A stretch of 64,000 bases of DNA from Rhodocyclaceae bacterium (GTDB lineage Bacteria; Pseudomonadota; Gammaproteobacteria; Burkholderiales; Rhodocyclaceae): NCBI GenBank assembly GCA_016791105.1, contig JAEUNM010000118.1, positions 62,001-126,000 of the forward strand, in the 5' to 3' direction. The position numbers were made by a program, and so were the translations under genes. How positions within the stretch are numbered: the stretch's first letter is position 1; each line of letters begins with the position of its first letter. The notes under the pieces were generated by a model. The model ran no database searches. It saw only the letters and a list, made by a program, of their open reading frames with translations, and was not told the DNA's origin. Shown piece after piece: positions 35,878 to 44,343 of this stretch.

Positions 35878-36171
35878 GTGGCTGAACAATTCTCCCGTTG
35901 GGATCCTGCCGAAGATTTGCAAAGCGCAGAAGATATGGCGATGTACTTCGAAATCTGCGTGCAGGAAGACCCGGGCGACGGTAGCCTGATTCGCCGCGCC
36001 TTGGGTACGATCGCCCGCGCCCCGGGCATGAGCCAGCTTGCACGGGATACCGGGCTGACACGGGAAGGTCTGTACAAGGCGCTGTCCGCCGACGGCAACC
36101 CGGAGTTTGCCACGGCGATGAAGGTCATCAAGGCGCTGGGGTTGAAACTCCAGGCGCATCAAGCCCTTTAA
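35878..36171 (+). CDS. helix-turn-helix antitoxin of the COG3636 type
   Basis: The 97-residue product matches addiction-module antidote proteins that pair with COG3657 toxins. SRWDPAEDLQSAEDMAMYFE is followed by DPGDGSLIRRALGTIARAPGMSQLARDTGLTREGLYKAL, which contains the helix-turn-helix, and FATAMKVIKALGLKL. I chose the GTG at 35878 because AAGGAG lies 8 bases before it, spanning the toxin stop. Toxin-first order with a 5-base gap is usual for this type. Confidence 0.85.
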   Translation: MAEQFSRWDPAEDLQSAEDMAMYFEICVQEDPGDGSLIRRALGTIARAPGMSQLARDTGLTREGLYKALSADGNPEFATAMKVIKALGLKLQAHQAL

Positions 36172-36260
36172 AAGCGGTGTGGTGAGTTCGCTCCCGATAA
36201 TGCCGCGGAAAATGGCGGCGTATGTCAGGGCGACTGTCGGAAACCTGATATCGGGGACAA

Positions 36261-36290
36261 CAAAAAATCCGCAGCAAGGGTGAGTTGCGG
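36261..36290 (-). terminator. intrinsic terminator of the tRNA operon
   Basis: On the minus strand, CCGCA and TGCGG (with inner GCAA/TTGC pairing) form a hairpin followed by A and six Ts. It lies about 30 bases after the tRNA-Leu 3' end, the expected place to end the pgsA-tRNA transcript. Confidence 0.55.
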
Positions 36291-36320
36291 GACTTATTGG
36301 GAACTGACTAGAACTGTCTG

Positions 36321-36405
36321 TGGTGCCCGGAACCGGACTCGAACCGGTACGGCAAAAGCCGAGGGATTTTAAGTCCCTTGTGTCTACCTATTCCACCACC
36401 CGGGC
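36321..36405 (-). tRNA. tRNA-Leu (anticodon TAA)
   Basis: The minus strand gives an 85-nt class II tRNA. It has acceptor GCCCGGG, anticodon stem GGGAC with loop CTTAAAA (anticodon TAA, reading UUA), a long variable arm, TTCGAGT in the T loop and an encoded CCA. It is the third tRNA of the cluster after pgsA, equal to leuZ in E. coli. Confidence 0.97.
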
Positions 36406-36529
36406 AACTGGAAATTCAGGCACTGCCCACGCCGGCATCGGCCCGCTTTCGCCACCTGCGGGTGCGCAGGTACTGCGACGGCCTACTTGAGCCTGACGCG
36501 AAACAATGACTGCAGGGATGGAATTGTAC

Positions 36530-36603
36530 TGGAGGCGGGGGTCGGAATCGAACCGGCGTCCACGGCTTTGCAGGCCGCTGCATGACCACTCTGCCACCCC
36601 GCC
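36530..36603 (-). tRNA. tRNA-Cys (anticodon GCA)
   Basis: The minus strand gives a 74-nt cloverleaf with acceptor GGCGGGG/CCCCGCC, an anticodon loop centred on GCA, the T loop TTCGATT and an encoded CCA. It sits between tRNA-Gly and tRNA-Leu, as cysT does after pgsA in E. coli. Confidence 0.97.
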
Positions 36604-36695
36604 AGGGGATGGGCGACGTTAGCTCGCCGCCGGGCACTGATTCACGCGGAGCGCGGAATCAAAAAGGGGAAAGTTTGCACTTTCCCCCGGAATTC

Positions 36696-36771
36696 TGGAG
36701 CGGGAAACGAGTCTCGAACTCGCGACCTCAACCTTGGCAAGGTTGCGCTCTACCAACTGAGCTATTCCCGC
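36696..36771 (-). tRNA. tRNA-Gly (anticodon GCC)
   Basis: The minus strand gives a 76-nt cloverleaf with acceptor GCGGGAA/TTCCCGC, D arm AGCTCAGTTGGTAGAGC, anticodon GCC and an encoded CCA. It begins 38 bases after the pgsA stop and opens the Gly-Cys-Leu cluster, which is probably cotranscribed with pgsA. Confidence 0.97.
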
Positions 36772-36809
36772 GCGACAAGCAAGAAGTATGGATCATAACG
36801 GCGTGGAAG

Positions 36810-37412
36810 TCAAGATTTTTCCGTCGCGCCATTTGTTGTGGATTGGCCATGCTTGCGGATTTCCGGCCACGCCTTGCGCAAGTAGTATGCCATTGACCAC
36901 ACGGTCAGGACCGCCGCCACCCAGATCAGCCAGCTGCCCAGCCAGGCGGCGGGAATGCCGTATAGATCGGTGTAATACAGCAACAGCGGTATCGCGATCA
37001 TTTGCGCGGTGGTTTTGATCTTGCCCAGCATGGATACCGCCACGCTGCGCCCGGCGCCTAGTTTGGCCATCCATTCGCGCAGCGCCGAAATCGCAATTTC
37101 GCGCCCGATGATGATGAATGCGACGATGGTGTTGGTACGTTCGAGTTCGACCAGAATGATGAGCGCCGCCGACACCATGAGCTTGTCCGCCACGGGATCG
37201 AGAAATTCGCCGAACCTTGAGGTCTGATTCAGCGAACGCGCCAGGTACCCATCCAGCCAGTCGGTGACGGCCGCGCCCACGAACATGAGCGTTGCATATA
37301 AATTCTTGTCGGCAGGGGAAATCCAGACATCGGGCAGGTAAAAAACGCCGATGAACAAGGGTATGACGACGATGCGTGCCCAGGTGAGCGCAGTCGGTAA
37401 ATTTAGCAGCAT
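36810..37412 (-). CDS. pgsA: CDP-diacylglycerol--glycerol-3-phosphate 3-phosphatidyltransferase
   Basis: The product makes phosphatidylglycerol phosphate in the inner membrane. The 200 residues include about four to six hydrophobic helices. The full CDP-alcohol transferase motif is present: DWLDGYLARSLNQTSRFGEF, then LDPVADK. The frame extends to 37529 into uvrC, but the family start is MLLNLPTALTWARI at 37412, which has only a weak ribosome site. The order uvrC-pgsA-tRNA Gly-Cys-Leu is the same as in E. coli. Confidence 0.97.
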   Translation of the reverse strand: MLLNLPTALTWARIVVIPLFIGVFYLPDVWISPADKNLYATLMFVGAAVTDWLDGYLARSLNQTSRFGEFLDPVADKLMVSAALIILVELERTNTIVAFIIIGREIAISALREWMAKLGAGRSVAVSMLGKIKTTAQMIAIPLLLYYTDLYGIPAAWLGSWLIWVAAVLTVWSMAYYLRKAWPEIRKHGQSTTNGATEKS

Positions 37413-37468
37413 GTTCTGACTGTAGTCCGCGCCGCGCACGCGGCAATCCGCGCCGGTGCGCAAGCTTG

Positions 37469-39256
37469 CTAGTTTAGCTGCCTGCGTATCTGTTCCGCGA
37501 GTTTTTGACTGATTCCGCCGACACGGCACAAATCTTCGGTGGTTGCCGCGCGCACGCCCTGTATGCCGCCAAAATGGCTCAGCAGCTTGCGCCGCCGCAC
37601 CGGCCCTATGCCGGGAATGTCCTCCAGGGCCGAAGCAACACGCGTTTTTGCGCGCTTCGCGCGATGGCCGGCGATGGCAAACCGATGCGCCTCGTCGCGA
37701 ATTTCCTGGATCAGTTGCAGGGCCGGCGAGGCACCGCCCAGCACGAGGGCCGCGTCCCGACCGGGCAGGATAAGTTCTTCCTTGCCCGGTATGCGTTCTT
37801 CGCCCTTGGCGACGCCGACGAGCGGAATGTCCAGCCCAAGTTCGCCCATTACTTCCACCGCCACGCCGAGCTGACCTTTGCCGCCGTCTATCAGCACCAG
37901 ATCGGGACGCACGCCCTCGCCCGCCGCCACCTTTTCGTAGCGCCGCTGCAGCACCTGGCGCATGCCGGCATAGTCATCGCCAGGTTCTATGCCGGTGACG
38001 TTGAAGCGGCGGTATTCGGATTTTTTCATGGCGCCGTTTTCCCACACCACGCAGGATGCAACGGTGGCTTCGCCCATGGTGTGGCTAAGGTCGAAACATT
38101 CCATGCGGCGCGGCACTTCTTCGAGCGCCAGCGCCGATTTGAGCGCTTCCTGCCGCGCGCTGCCGCGCTGGGCGCTGCCGGCGCGTGCGTCGAGCGCGAT
38201 TTCGGCGTTCTTTTCGGCCAGCGCAATCCAGATGCGTTCGCGCTCGTTGCGCGCCTGCCCGCTCGCCACACTCTGCAAGGGCAGCAAATCTTCGTCCGTC
38301 AGTTCCTGATTGAGCACGACCCGCGCCGGCGGCGTGTGTTCCAGATAGTGCTGGGTGATATAGGCGGCCAGCGTTTCCTGTGCATCGCCGCCACCCGCGG
38401 CGGGAAAATGCGCGCGGTCGCCGAGGTGGCGCCCGCCGCGCACCATGGCCAGATTGACACATACGACGCCCTGCTTTTCCACCGCGGCGACCAGATCCAG
38501 ATCCTCGTCGCGCGCGCTGTCGGCGAACTGTTTGTGCAATACCTTCTGCAGCGCGCGTATCTGATCGCGTATTTGCGCCGCACGTTCAAACGCCAGGTGG
38601 TCCGCCGCCTGTTGCATCTGTTCAGATAGCCGGTCCACGACTTCGCCGTGCTTGCCCGACAGGAATAGCGTGGCCAGGCGCAAATCTTCGGCATAGGCGC
38701 CAGCGTCGATCAGCCCCACGCAGGGGCCGCTACAGCGCCGCACTTCATGCAGCAGACAGGGCCGCGAACGGTTGGCGAATACCGTGTCCTCGCAGGTGCG
38801 CAGCAAAAACACCTTCTGTATGAGTTGTATGGCTTCGCGCATGGCCCAAACATTGGGAAACGGCCCGAAATAGCGTGCGTCGCGCCCGACCGCACCGCGA
38901 TAGGCACCTATGCGCGGGAATTCGTGTTTTGAAATGCGTATATAGGGATAGGATTTGTCGTCACGGAACAGGATGTTGTAGCGCGGCCGAAATTCCTTGA
39001 TCAGATTGTTTTCCAGGATGAGCGCTTCGGATTCGGAACGCGTCACGGTAGTTTCGATGCGCTCGACCTGCGCCAGCATGAGCGTGATGCGCGGGCTGTT
39101 CTGCGTGCGCTGGAAGTAGGAACTGACGCGCCGGCGCAGGTTTTTCGCCTTGCCCACGTAGAGCAATTCATCCGCCGCGCCCAGCATGCGGTAGACGCCG
39201 GGTTGGTCCGGTACCGTCGGCAGGTAGGCACGCGCGTCGAAAGTCGAAGTGTTCAT
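37469..39256 (-). CDS. uvrC: excinuclease ABC subunit C
   Basis: The 595-residue product makes the dual incisions of nucleotide excision repair with UvrAB. The N-terminal GIY-YIG nuclease starts at QPGVYRML...LLYVGKAKNLRRRVSSYF. A UVR motif for UvrB contact follows (VDRLSEQMQQAADHLAFERAA). The RNase H-like C nuclease (YAGMRQVLQRR, PDLVLIDGGKGQLG) and helix-hairpin-helix repeats (EDIPGIGPVRRRKLLSHFG) complete it. The length is normal. Confidence 0.98.
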   Translation of the reverse strand: MNTSTFDARAYLPTVPDQPGVYRMLGAADELLYVGKAKNLRRRVSSYFQRTQNSPRITLMLAQVERIETTVTRSESEALILENNLIKEFRPRYNILFRDDKSYPYIRISKHEFPRIGAYRGAVGRDARYFGPFPNVWAMREAIQLIQKVFLLRTCEDTVFANRSRPCLLHEVRRCSGPCVGLIDAGAYAEDLRLATLFLSGKHGEVVDRLSEQMQQAADHLAFERAAQIRDQIRALQKVLHKQFADSARDEDLDLVAAVEKQGVVCVNLAMVRGGRHLGDRAHFPAAGGGDAQETLAAYITQHYLEHTPPARVVLNQELTDEDLLPLQSVASGQARNERERIWIALAEKNAEIALDARAGSAQRGSARQEALKSALALEEVPRRMECFDLSHTMGEATVASCVVWENGAMKKSEYRRFNVTGIEPGDDYAGMRQVLQRRYEKVAAGEGVRPDLVLIDGGKGQLGVAVEVMGELGLDIPLVGVAKGEERIPGKEELILPGRDAALVLGGASPALQLIQEIRDEAHRFAIAGHRAKRAKTRVASALEDIPGIGPVRRRKLLSHFGGIQGVRAATTEDLCRVGGISQKLAEQIRRQLN

Positions 39257-39338
39257 CGCCGGATCTAATTTACCGGGTCGCGGAGTTCTGGCAACCTTCG
39301 CGCGGGCTTGGCAACCACATGGCGGAGCAGGCCACGGT

Positions 39339-39367
39339 TGCAGTCAAGCCAGCGCGGCTTGACTGCA
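39339..39367 (-). terminator. 12-bp hairpin between nagZ and uvrC
   Basis: TGCAGTCAAGCC and GGCTTGACTGCA pair perfectly around a 5-nt loop (AGCGC), in the 178 bases after the nagZ stop and before the uvrC start on the same strand. No T run follows in either direction. It probably weakens or ends transcription of the upstream operon. Confidence 0.45.
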
Positions 39368-39434
39368 TTCATTCCGTGCCGCCTTCCCGGTCGTTCGCAT
39401 GGCTCGCTGTTTTCCGATTTTCACGAATGCCAGC

Positions 39435-40472
39435 TCAGGCCGTAAGCTGCGCCACCCGCTCGCGCGCCGCCTGAAATTGGGTATCCTGCGCCAATTGTGC
39501 GAGGGCCGGCGCAGGCGTGCGCGGCAGCAGGCTGGCAACCCGCGCCGCCGCGTCCGTATCGGGGCGCGGCCGCCAGTGGTCCAATAGCTGGATGGCATCG
39601 CCCGGCGCGTTGCACACCAGCACCATGTCGCAGCCCGCCGCGCGTGCGGCCTGGGCGCGCGCGACGATGTCGCCGGCAACGCTGGCGCCCTGCATGGACA
39701 GGTCGTCGCTGAAAATTGCGCCCTTGAATTCGAGCCGGCCGCGCAACACCTCCTGCAGCCAGAACGGCGAAAACCCGGCCGGCAGTGGATCGGCCTGGGC
39801 GTAGGTAACGTGTGCCGGCATGATGCCGGCAAGTTTGCCGACCAAGCGCCGGAACGGTTCGACGTCGCGCCGCAAAATATCCTGTAGCGTGCGTTCGTCG
39901 CACGGTATGGCTACGTGCGAGTCGGCCGCTACATGGCCGTGGCCGGGGAAGTGCTTGCCCACTGCGCCCATTCCTGCCGCGCCGAGTCCGGCCAGGAGCG
40001 CGGCAGCCAGTTGCTCCACCGCATCGGGTTCGGCGTGAAATGCCCGATCGCCGATCACGCTGCTGCTGCCGTAGTCGAGATCCAGCACCGGCGCGAAGGA
40101 CAGGTCTACGCCCTGCGCGCGCAATTCGCTCGCCAGGACGAAACCGACGGCGCGCGCGGCGGCGCAGGCGGCGGCGGCGTCGCGGTCCCAAAGTTCGCCC
40201 AGGCGGCGCATGGCAGGAAGGCGCGTAAATCCATCGCGGAAGCGCTGCACCCGCCCGCCTTCCTGATCGACGGCCAGTACGATGCCGCCCGGCCGCGCGG
40301 CGTGGACCACTGCGGCGAGCGCCCGCAATTGCGCCACCGAAGCAAAATTGCGCGCGAACAAAATTACGCCGCCGACCAGCGGGTGCGCCAGTATTTCGCG
40401 CTCTTCGGCGCTCGCCTCCAGCCCGGCGAGATCCAGCATTACCGGGCCGGGCGGCCGTCTGTTGATTGTCAT
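39435..40472 (-). CDS. nagZ: beta-N-acetylhexosaminidase (cell-wall recycling)
   Basis: The 345-residue product is a GH3-family cytoplasmic enzyme that removes GlcNAc from anhydro-muropeptides. Visible features are VGGVILFARNF, AVDQEGGRVQRFRDGFTRLP, the flexible loop KHFPGHGHVAADSHVAIP with the acid/base His, and the nucleophile in IFSDDLSMQGA. The length matches NagZ. It is the last gene of the operon before the hairpin. Confidence 0.97.
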   Translation of the reverse strand: MTINRRPPGPVMLDLAGLEASAEEREILAHPLVGGVILFARNFASVAQLRALAAVVHAARPGGIVLAVDQEGGRVQRFRDGFTRLPAMRRLGELWDRDAAAACAAARAVGFVLASELRAQGVDLSFAPVLDLDYGSSSVIGDRAFHAEPDAVEQLAAALLAGLGAAGMGAVGKHFPGHGHVAADSHVAIPCDERTLQDILRRDVEPFRRLVGKLAGIMPAHVTYAQADPLPAGFSPFWLQEVLRGRLEFKGAIFSDDLSMQGASVAGDIVARAQAARAAGCDMVLVCNAPGDAIQLLDHWRPRPDTDAAARVASLLPRTPAPALAQLAQDTQFQAARERVAQLTA

Positions 40473-40522
40473 GGTTCGATCTGTCCTCGTGAGCGCGCAA
40501 ACGATGCGCCGGGTGCCGGCAT

Positions 40523-40900
40523 TCAGTCGGTTTCGAGTATCACGAAAGCCACCGCGTAATCGGCTTCGTCGCTAATGCTCACGTGGCAGCGTAAGCCGCG
40601 GCGGCGTACTTCGGCATCCAGTTCGGGCGCGAACAGCAATATTGGCCGCCCCAGATCGGCATGGCCTACACAAATCGCGTGCAGCGTCGCGGGCGGGCGT
40701 ATGCCGGTGCCGAATGCTTTTGCAAACGCCTCTTTGGCGGCAAAGCGTTTGGCCAGAAAACGCGCCGGCGTGCGGCTGCTGCGAAATTGTTCCAGTTCGG
40801 TTTCGCCCAGTACGCGCAAAGCAAAACGTTCACCATGCTCGGCGAGCAGGCGTTCGAAGCGCGCTACCTGCGCGATGTCCGTACCGATGCCGGCGATCAT
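40523..40900 (-). CDS. acpS: holo-[acyl-carrier-protein] synthase
   Basis: The 125-residue product transfers phosphopantetheine from CoA to acyl carrier protein, such as AcpP at 53.5 kb. The two family motifs are present: GIGTDIAQVARFE (D8) and FLAKRFAAKEAFAKAFGTGI (E57). Its ATG overlaps the pdxJ stop by 4 bases, as in many proteobacteria, which indicates coupling. Confidence 0.97.
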   Translation of the reverse strand: MIAGIGTDIAQVARFERLLAEHGERFALRVLGETELEQFRSSRTPARFLAKRFAAKEAFAKAFGTGIRPPATLHAICVGHADLGRPILLFAPELDAEVRRRGLRCHVSISDEADYAVAFVILETD

Positions 40901-41658
40901 GCCTGCTCGCCCGCTTGAGCGGCCGCGCGCATCAGGGCTTTCATTTCGCGCACCGCATCGCGCAGCCCCACGAATAGCGCCCGCGACACGATGGCGTGAC
41001 CAATGTGCAATTCACGCACGCCGGGCAGGCGGGCGATGGGTTCGGCATTGAAATAGTTGAGGGCGTGGCCGGCATTGAAACGCATGCCCAATTGCCGCAC
41101 CGCCGCGCCGGCTTCGCGTATCAGCGCGAGGTGCTGCAGCACGGCAGGCGCCTCGGCGTCGCGCCCCTGTTCGTGAAATGCCTGGGCATAGGGACCGGTG
41201 TGGATTTCGCATACCCGAGCACCTATGCGCCCGGCGGCTTCCACCTGCGCCAGATCGGCGTCGATAAATACGCTGGTGACGATGCCGGCACCGGCCAGGC
41301 GCGCCACCACCTCCTTGAAGCGGCCCTCTTGGGACAATATGTCGAGCCCACCCTCGGTGGTGATTTCATGCCGGCCTTCCGGCACCAGCATGGCCATTTC
41401 CGGCCGTAAGGCGAGCGCGATGGCAAGCATTTCGTCGGTAGCGGCCATTTCCAGATTGAGCTTGATCTGCGTCGCGGCGCGCAAGCGCAGCACGTCTTCG
41501 TCCTGAATATGGCGGCGGTCTTCGCGCAGGTGCACGGTAATGCCGTCGGCGCCGCCCAAGTGCGCCTCGACCGCCGCCCAGACCGGATCGGGGTCGTAAC
41601 TGCGGCGGGCCTGGCGCACCGTGGCGACGTGATCGATATTGACTCCCAGTTCTATCAC
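40897..41658 (-). CDS. pdxJ: pyridoxine 5'-phosphate synthase
   Basis: The 253-residue product condenses 3-amino-2-oxopropyl phosphate with deoxyxylulose phosphate to make vitamin B6 phosphate. The start ELGVNIDHVATVRQARR and the stretches ITVHLREDRRHIQDEDV and GMRFNAGHALNYFN are signatures of the family barrel. It starts with GTG directly after the recO stop, with CAGGAG in the end of recO as ribosome site. Confidence 0.98.
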   Translation of the reverse strand: MIELGVNIDHVATVRQARRSYDPDPVWAAVEAHLGGADGITVHLREDRRHIQDEDVLRLRAATQIKLNLEMAATDEMLAIALALRPEMAMLVPEGRHEITTEGGLDILSQEGRFKEVVARLAGAGIVTSVFIDADLAQVEAAGRIGARVCEIHTGPYAQAFHEQGRDAEAPAVLQHLALIREAGAAVRQLGMRFNAGHALNYFNAEPIARLPGVRELHIGHAIVSRALFVGLRDAVREMKALMRAAAQAGEQA

Positions 41659-42381
41659 TCAGGGCTCCTGCATTTCGAAAAAGATGCGCCGCGAATTGAG
41701 CATGCGGCCGTCCAGTACCTGATCGATGAGTGTGCGCATAAGTTGCCGCCCCTGTTGCAATACGGCCGGATCGGAATAGTCGTCAGCCGCGATCGCGTTC
41801 AGCACGGCGCCCCGGTAACGCACCAAATGCGCACTTTGGCCGGCTGCCGGCAGCGCGCCGCGGTCGGGCACGAACACGTATTCGCCAGCCGGATCGAGCG
41901 CCACTCCGCCTTCCGCGGTTTCAGTCAGCAGCGGAAGATAGCCCAGTTCGGCCAATAGTATGCGTTCAAACCGGCGCAAGCCCGGCGCGGCCGCCCCACC
42001 AGCGCCCAGTTCGGCGATGCTGCGCGCATAGGCGTCGAATAATTCCACATGCGCGTCCTCGCGCGGCAGCAGGTTCAGCAGCAACTCGTTGAGATAATAG
42101 CCGAGCAGCAGCGCGCGTCCGGCCAACATGGGCTGGCCGCCTTTCCACTCCGCGTGGGTGAGCGTTTTGAGTTCGCCGCCGCCGCTCCAGGACGCCGCCA
42201 GCGGCTGAAATTCCATCAGCACGCCGCGCAGCGCGGAGCGTGGCCGCTTGGCGCCTTTGGCCACGGCGCCGATACGGCCGTGGCTGCGCGTGAATAACTC
42301 GACGATCAGGCTGGTTTCGCGGTACGGCAGCGCATGCAATACATATGCCGCGGCATTTGCGACACGCTGCTTTTGCGTCAC
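41659..42381 (-). CDS. recO: DNA repair protein RecO
   Basis: The 240-residue product is the RecF-pathway mediator. It has an N-terminal OB fold (AYVLHALPYRETSLIVELFTRSHGRIGAVAKGAKRPRS) and a helical C-terminal part (LGYYLNELLLNLLPREDAHVELFDAYA, then LRRFERILLAELGYLP). No zinc-binding four-cysteine cluster is present. It overlaps era by 4 bases. Confidence 0.96.
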   Translation of the reverse strand: MTQKQRVANAAAYVLHALPYRETSLIVELFTRSHGRIGAVAKGAKRPRSALRGVLMEFQPLAASWSGGGELKTLTHAEWKGGQPMLAGRALLLGYYLNELLLNLLPREDAHVELFDAYARSIAELGAGGAAAPGLRRFERILLAELGYLPLLTETAEGGVALDPAGEYVFVPDRGALPAAGQSAHLVRYRGAVLNAIAADDYSDPAVLQQGRQLMRTLIDQVLDGRMLNSRRIFFEMQEP

Positions 42382-43274
42382 TCGTAGCCCAGGGAGCGCA
42401 AGGCGCGTTCGTCATCGGCCCAGCCGCCGCGCACTTTTACCCATAGTTCCAGATACACGCGGCCGCCCAGGAGCTTTTCAAGATCGAGACGCGCTTCCGT
42501 GCCGACCGCCTTCAGTAGCGTACCGCCTTCACCGATCACGATGGCTTTGTGGCTGTCGCGCTCCACCACGACGGCCGCATGTACGCGGCGCAGTCCAGGT
42601 TCTTCCTCGAAGCGCTCGATCTCGACGGCGATGCCGTAGGGCAGTTCCTGCCCCAGCTTGCGAAACAGTTTTTCGCGCACGTACTCGGCCGCCAGAAAGC
42701 GCTCACTGCGATCGGTGGCGCTGTCTGCGTCGAACATGGCCGGCGATTCTGGCAAATATTTGCCCAGGGTGCGCAACAATTCGGCGCAACCCGATCCGCT
42801 CGTGGCACTGACCGGCAGAATTTCGGCGAAATTCCGCAGGTCTTTCATCTGCGCGATGAAAGGCAGCAACATGCGCTTGTCTGCAAGTTTGTCCACCTTG
42901 TTGATGAGCAGCATGAGCGGCCGGTCCTGCGGCGCAAGTTCGAGCGCCTCGCGGTCGGCCGCCGAAAAGCGCCCTGCTTCGACCATGAACAGCACGACAT
43001 CCACGTCGCCGAGCGCCTGCACGACGCTGCGGTTCATCACGCGGTTCAGCGCGTTGCGGTGCTTGGTCTGGTAGCCGGGCAGGTCGACGAACACGAATTG
43101 TTCCGTGTCGGTGGTCAGGATGCCGTGTATGCGGTGGCGGGTAGTCTGCGCTTTGCGCGAAATGATGCTTACTTTCTCGCCTACCAGTCGATTGGTGAGA
43201 CTGGATTTGCCCACGTTGGGGCGACCCAGTATAGCGACGTAGCCGCAACGGAAGGTGCGCTGTGTGGAATCCAT
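42378..43274 (-). CDS. era: GTPase Era
   Basis: The 298-residue product binds 16S rRNA and helps mature the 30S subunit. The GTPase motifs are GRPNVGKSSL (17-26), the effector region ISRKAQTTRHRI, DLPGYQTK and NKVDKL. The C-terminal KH domain shows VIGEGGTLLKAVGTEARLDLEKLLGGRVYLELWVKV. The frame opens earlier, at 43349, but family alignment begins MDSTQRTFRCGYVAI at 43274, preceded by GAGC. Confidence 0.98.
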   Translation of the reverse strand: MDSTQRTFRCGYVAILGRPNVGKSSLTNRLVGEKVSIISRKAQTTRHRIHGILTTDTEQFVFVDLPGYQTKHRNALNRVMNRSVVQALGDVDVVLFMVEAGRFSAADREALELAPQDRPLMLLINKVDKLADKRMLLPFIAQMKDLRNFAEILPVSATSGSGCAELLRTLGKYLPESPAMFDADSATDRSERFLAAEYVREKLFRKLGQELPYGIAVEIERFEEEPGLRRVHAAVVVERDSHKAIVIGEGGTLLKAVGTEARLDLEKLLGGRVYLELWVKVRGGWADDERALRSLGYE

Positions 43275-43281
43275 TTTTTGC

Positions 43282-43953
43282 TCAGCCAGCCAGTTCGGCC
43301 AGCGCAGCGCGGGCCGCATCCTGCTCGGCCGCGCGGCGACTACTGCCATTACCGCGGGTTTCTATCTTTGCGCCCGCAACGCGGCAATACACCTCGAACT
43401 GCTGCTGGTGGGCTTCGCCCAAAGTTTGCACGAGGCCGTATTCGGGCAGCGCCATATGTCTGCCCTGCAGCCACTCCTGCAGCGCAGTTTTGGCGTCCTT
43501 GGCCGGGCGCGCCGGGTCGATGTCGGTGAGGTGTTGTGCAAACAGGCGCTCGACGACCTCTGCCGCCGCGGTAAACCCCGCATCCAGATAGACCGCCGCC
43601 ACGATGGCTTCCAGCGCATCGGCGAGGATGGAGGGCCGGCGGTGGCCGCCGCTTTTCAGTTCGCCCTCGCCCAGCCGCAGGTAATCCCCCAGCGCCAGGT
43701 CGGTAGCGACGCGGAACAGGGTTTCCTGCCGCACCAGGTTGGCACGCAGGCGTGACAAATCGCCTTCATTGGCGGCTTCGAAGCGCCGGTAAAGAAGCGC
43801 CGCAACCACGCAATTCAGTACGCCATCGCCCAGAAATTCCAGGCGCTCGTTATGCGGCGCACTGTGGCTGCGATGCGTAAGTGCTGCCGCGAGCAGGTCG
43901 GTGCGCTTGAAACGGTGCCCCAGCGCCTGCTCCAGAGATGCAAAATGATCCAC
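43282..43953 (-). CDS. rnc: ribonuclease III
   Basis: The 223-residue product cleaves double-stranded RNA, including rRNA precursors. The catalytic signature NERLEFLGDGVL lies near residue 35-46, with a second acidic site in DALEAIVAAVYLDAG. A C-terminal dsRNA-binding domain (KTALQEWLQ to GNGSSRRAAEQDAARAAL) follows. The frame extends to 44145, but homology begins at the GTG at 43953 (VDHFASLEQALGHRF), 7 bases after the upstream gene's stop. It is followed 7 bases later by era, the usual pair. Confidence 0.97.
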   Translation of the reverse strand: MDHFASLEQALGHRFKRTDLLAAALTHRSHSAPHNERLEFLGDGVLNCVVAALLYRRFEAANEGDLSRLRANLVRQETLFRVATDLALGDYLRLGEGELKSGGHRRPSILADALEAIVAAVYLDAGFTAAAEVVERLFAQHLTDIDPARPAKDAKTALQEWLQGRHMALPEYGLVQTLGEAHQQQFEVYCRVAGAKIETRGNGSSRRAAEQDAARAALAELAG

Positions 43954-43960
43954 GGTACCG

Positions 43961-44329
43961 CTATTCCGCAGCCGAACCTGCCGTCGAGCCTTCGAAATCG
44001 AGCACCAGACTTGCAATGCCGACCAGATGGATTCTTTTCGAGTAGGCGAAAGAGATGACGACCTGCCCGTTGTCCTTGGTGATGTCCAGATCGGCCGACG
44101 TAATCGCTTCGGCGTAGTCGATGGTGGCGCGGCGGTCGTAGGCACGGCGTATGTCCTGCACGGTCGCGTTGCGCGTTTCGCCGCTTTTCACGATGGCCTT
44201 GACGTTCTTGAGGACCGTGTAGTACTCGATGTAGGCAGGAACGACCTTCATGCCTAGCACGACGCAGAACGCCACCAAGCTGCCCACGAGCAGAAATCCG
44301 ACCAGACTTAAGCCACGCTGCCGCCGCAT
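43961..44329 (-). CDS. DUF4845 family membrane protein
   Basis: The 122-residue product has a basic start (MRRQRGLSLVG), one membrane segment (FLLVGSLVAFCVVLGMKVVPAYIEYY) and a small periplasmic-like domain. This protein is regularly found between lepB and rnc in beta- and gammaproteobacteria. Its function is not established. The start at 44329 is preceded by GGGGAG; the frame itself opens earlier inside lepB. Confidence 0.9.
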   Translation of the reverse strand: MRRQRGLSLVGFLLVGSLVAFCVVLGMKVVPAYIEYYTVLKNVKAIVKSGETRNATVQDIRRAYDRRATIDYAEAITSADLDITKDNGQVVISFAYSKRIHLVGIASLVLDFEGSTAGSAAE

Positions 44330-44343
44330 GTCACACTCCCCGA

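Noticed and set aside
35098..36771. Integrated element bounded by tRNA-derived direct repeats
   Set aside because: The 3' end of tRNA-Arg was not seen repeated downstream, and there is no integrase gene, so no attachment sites are called.
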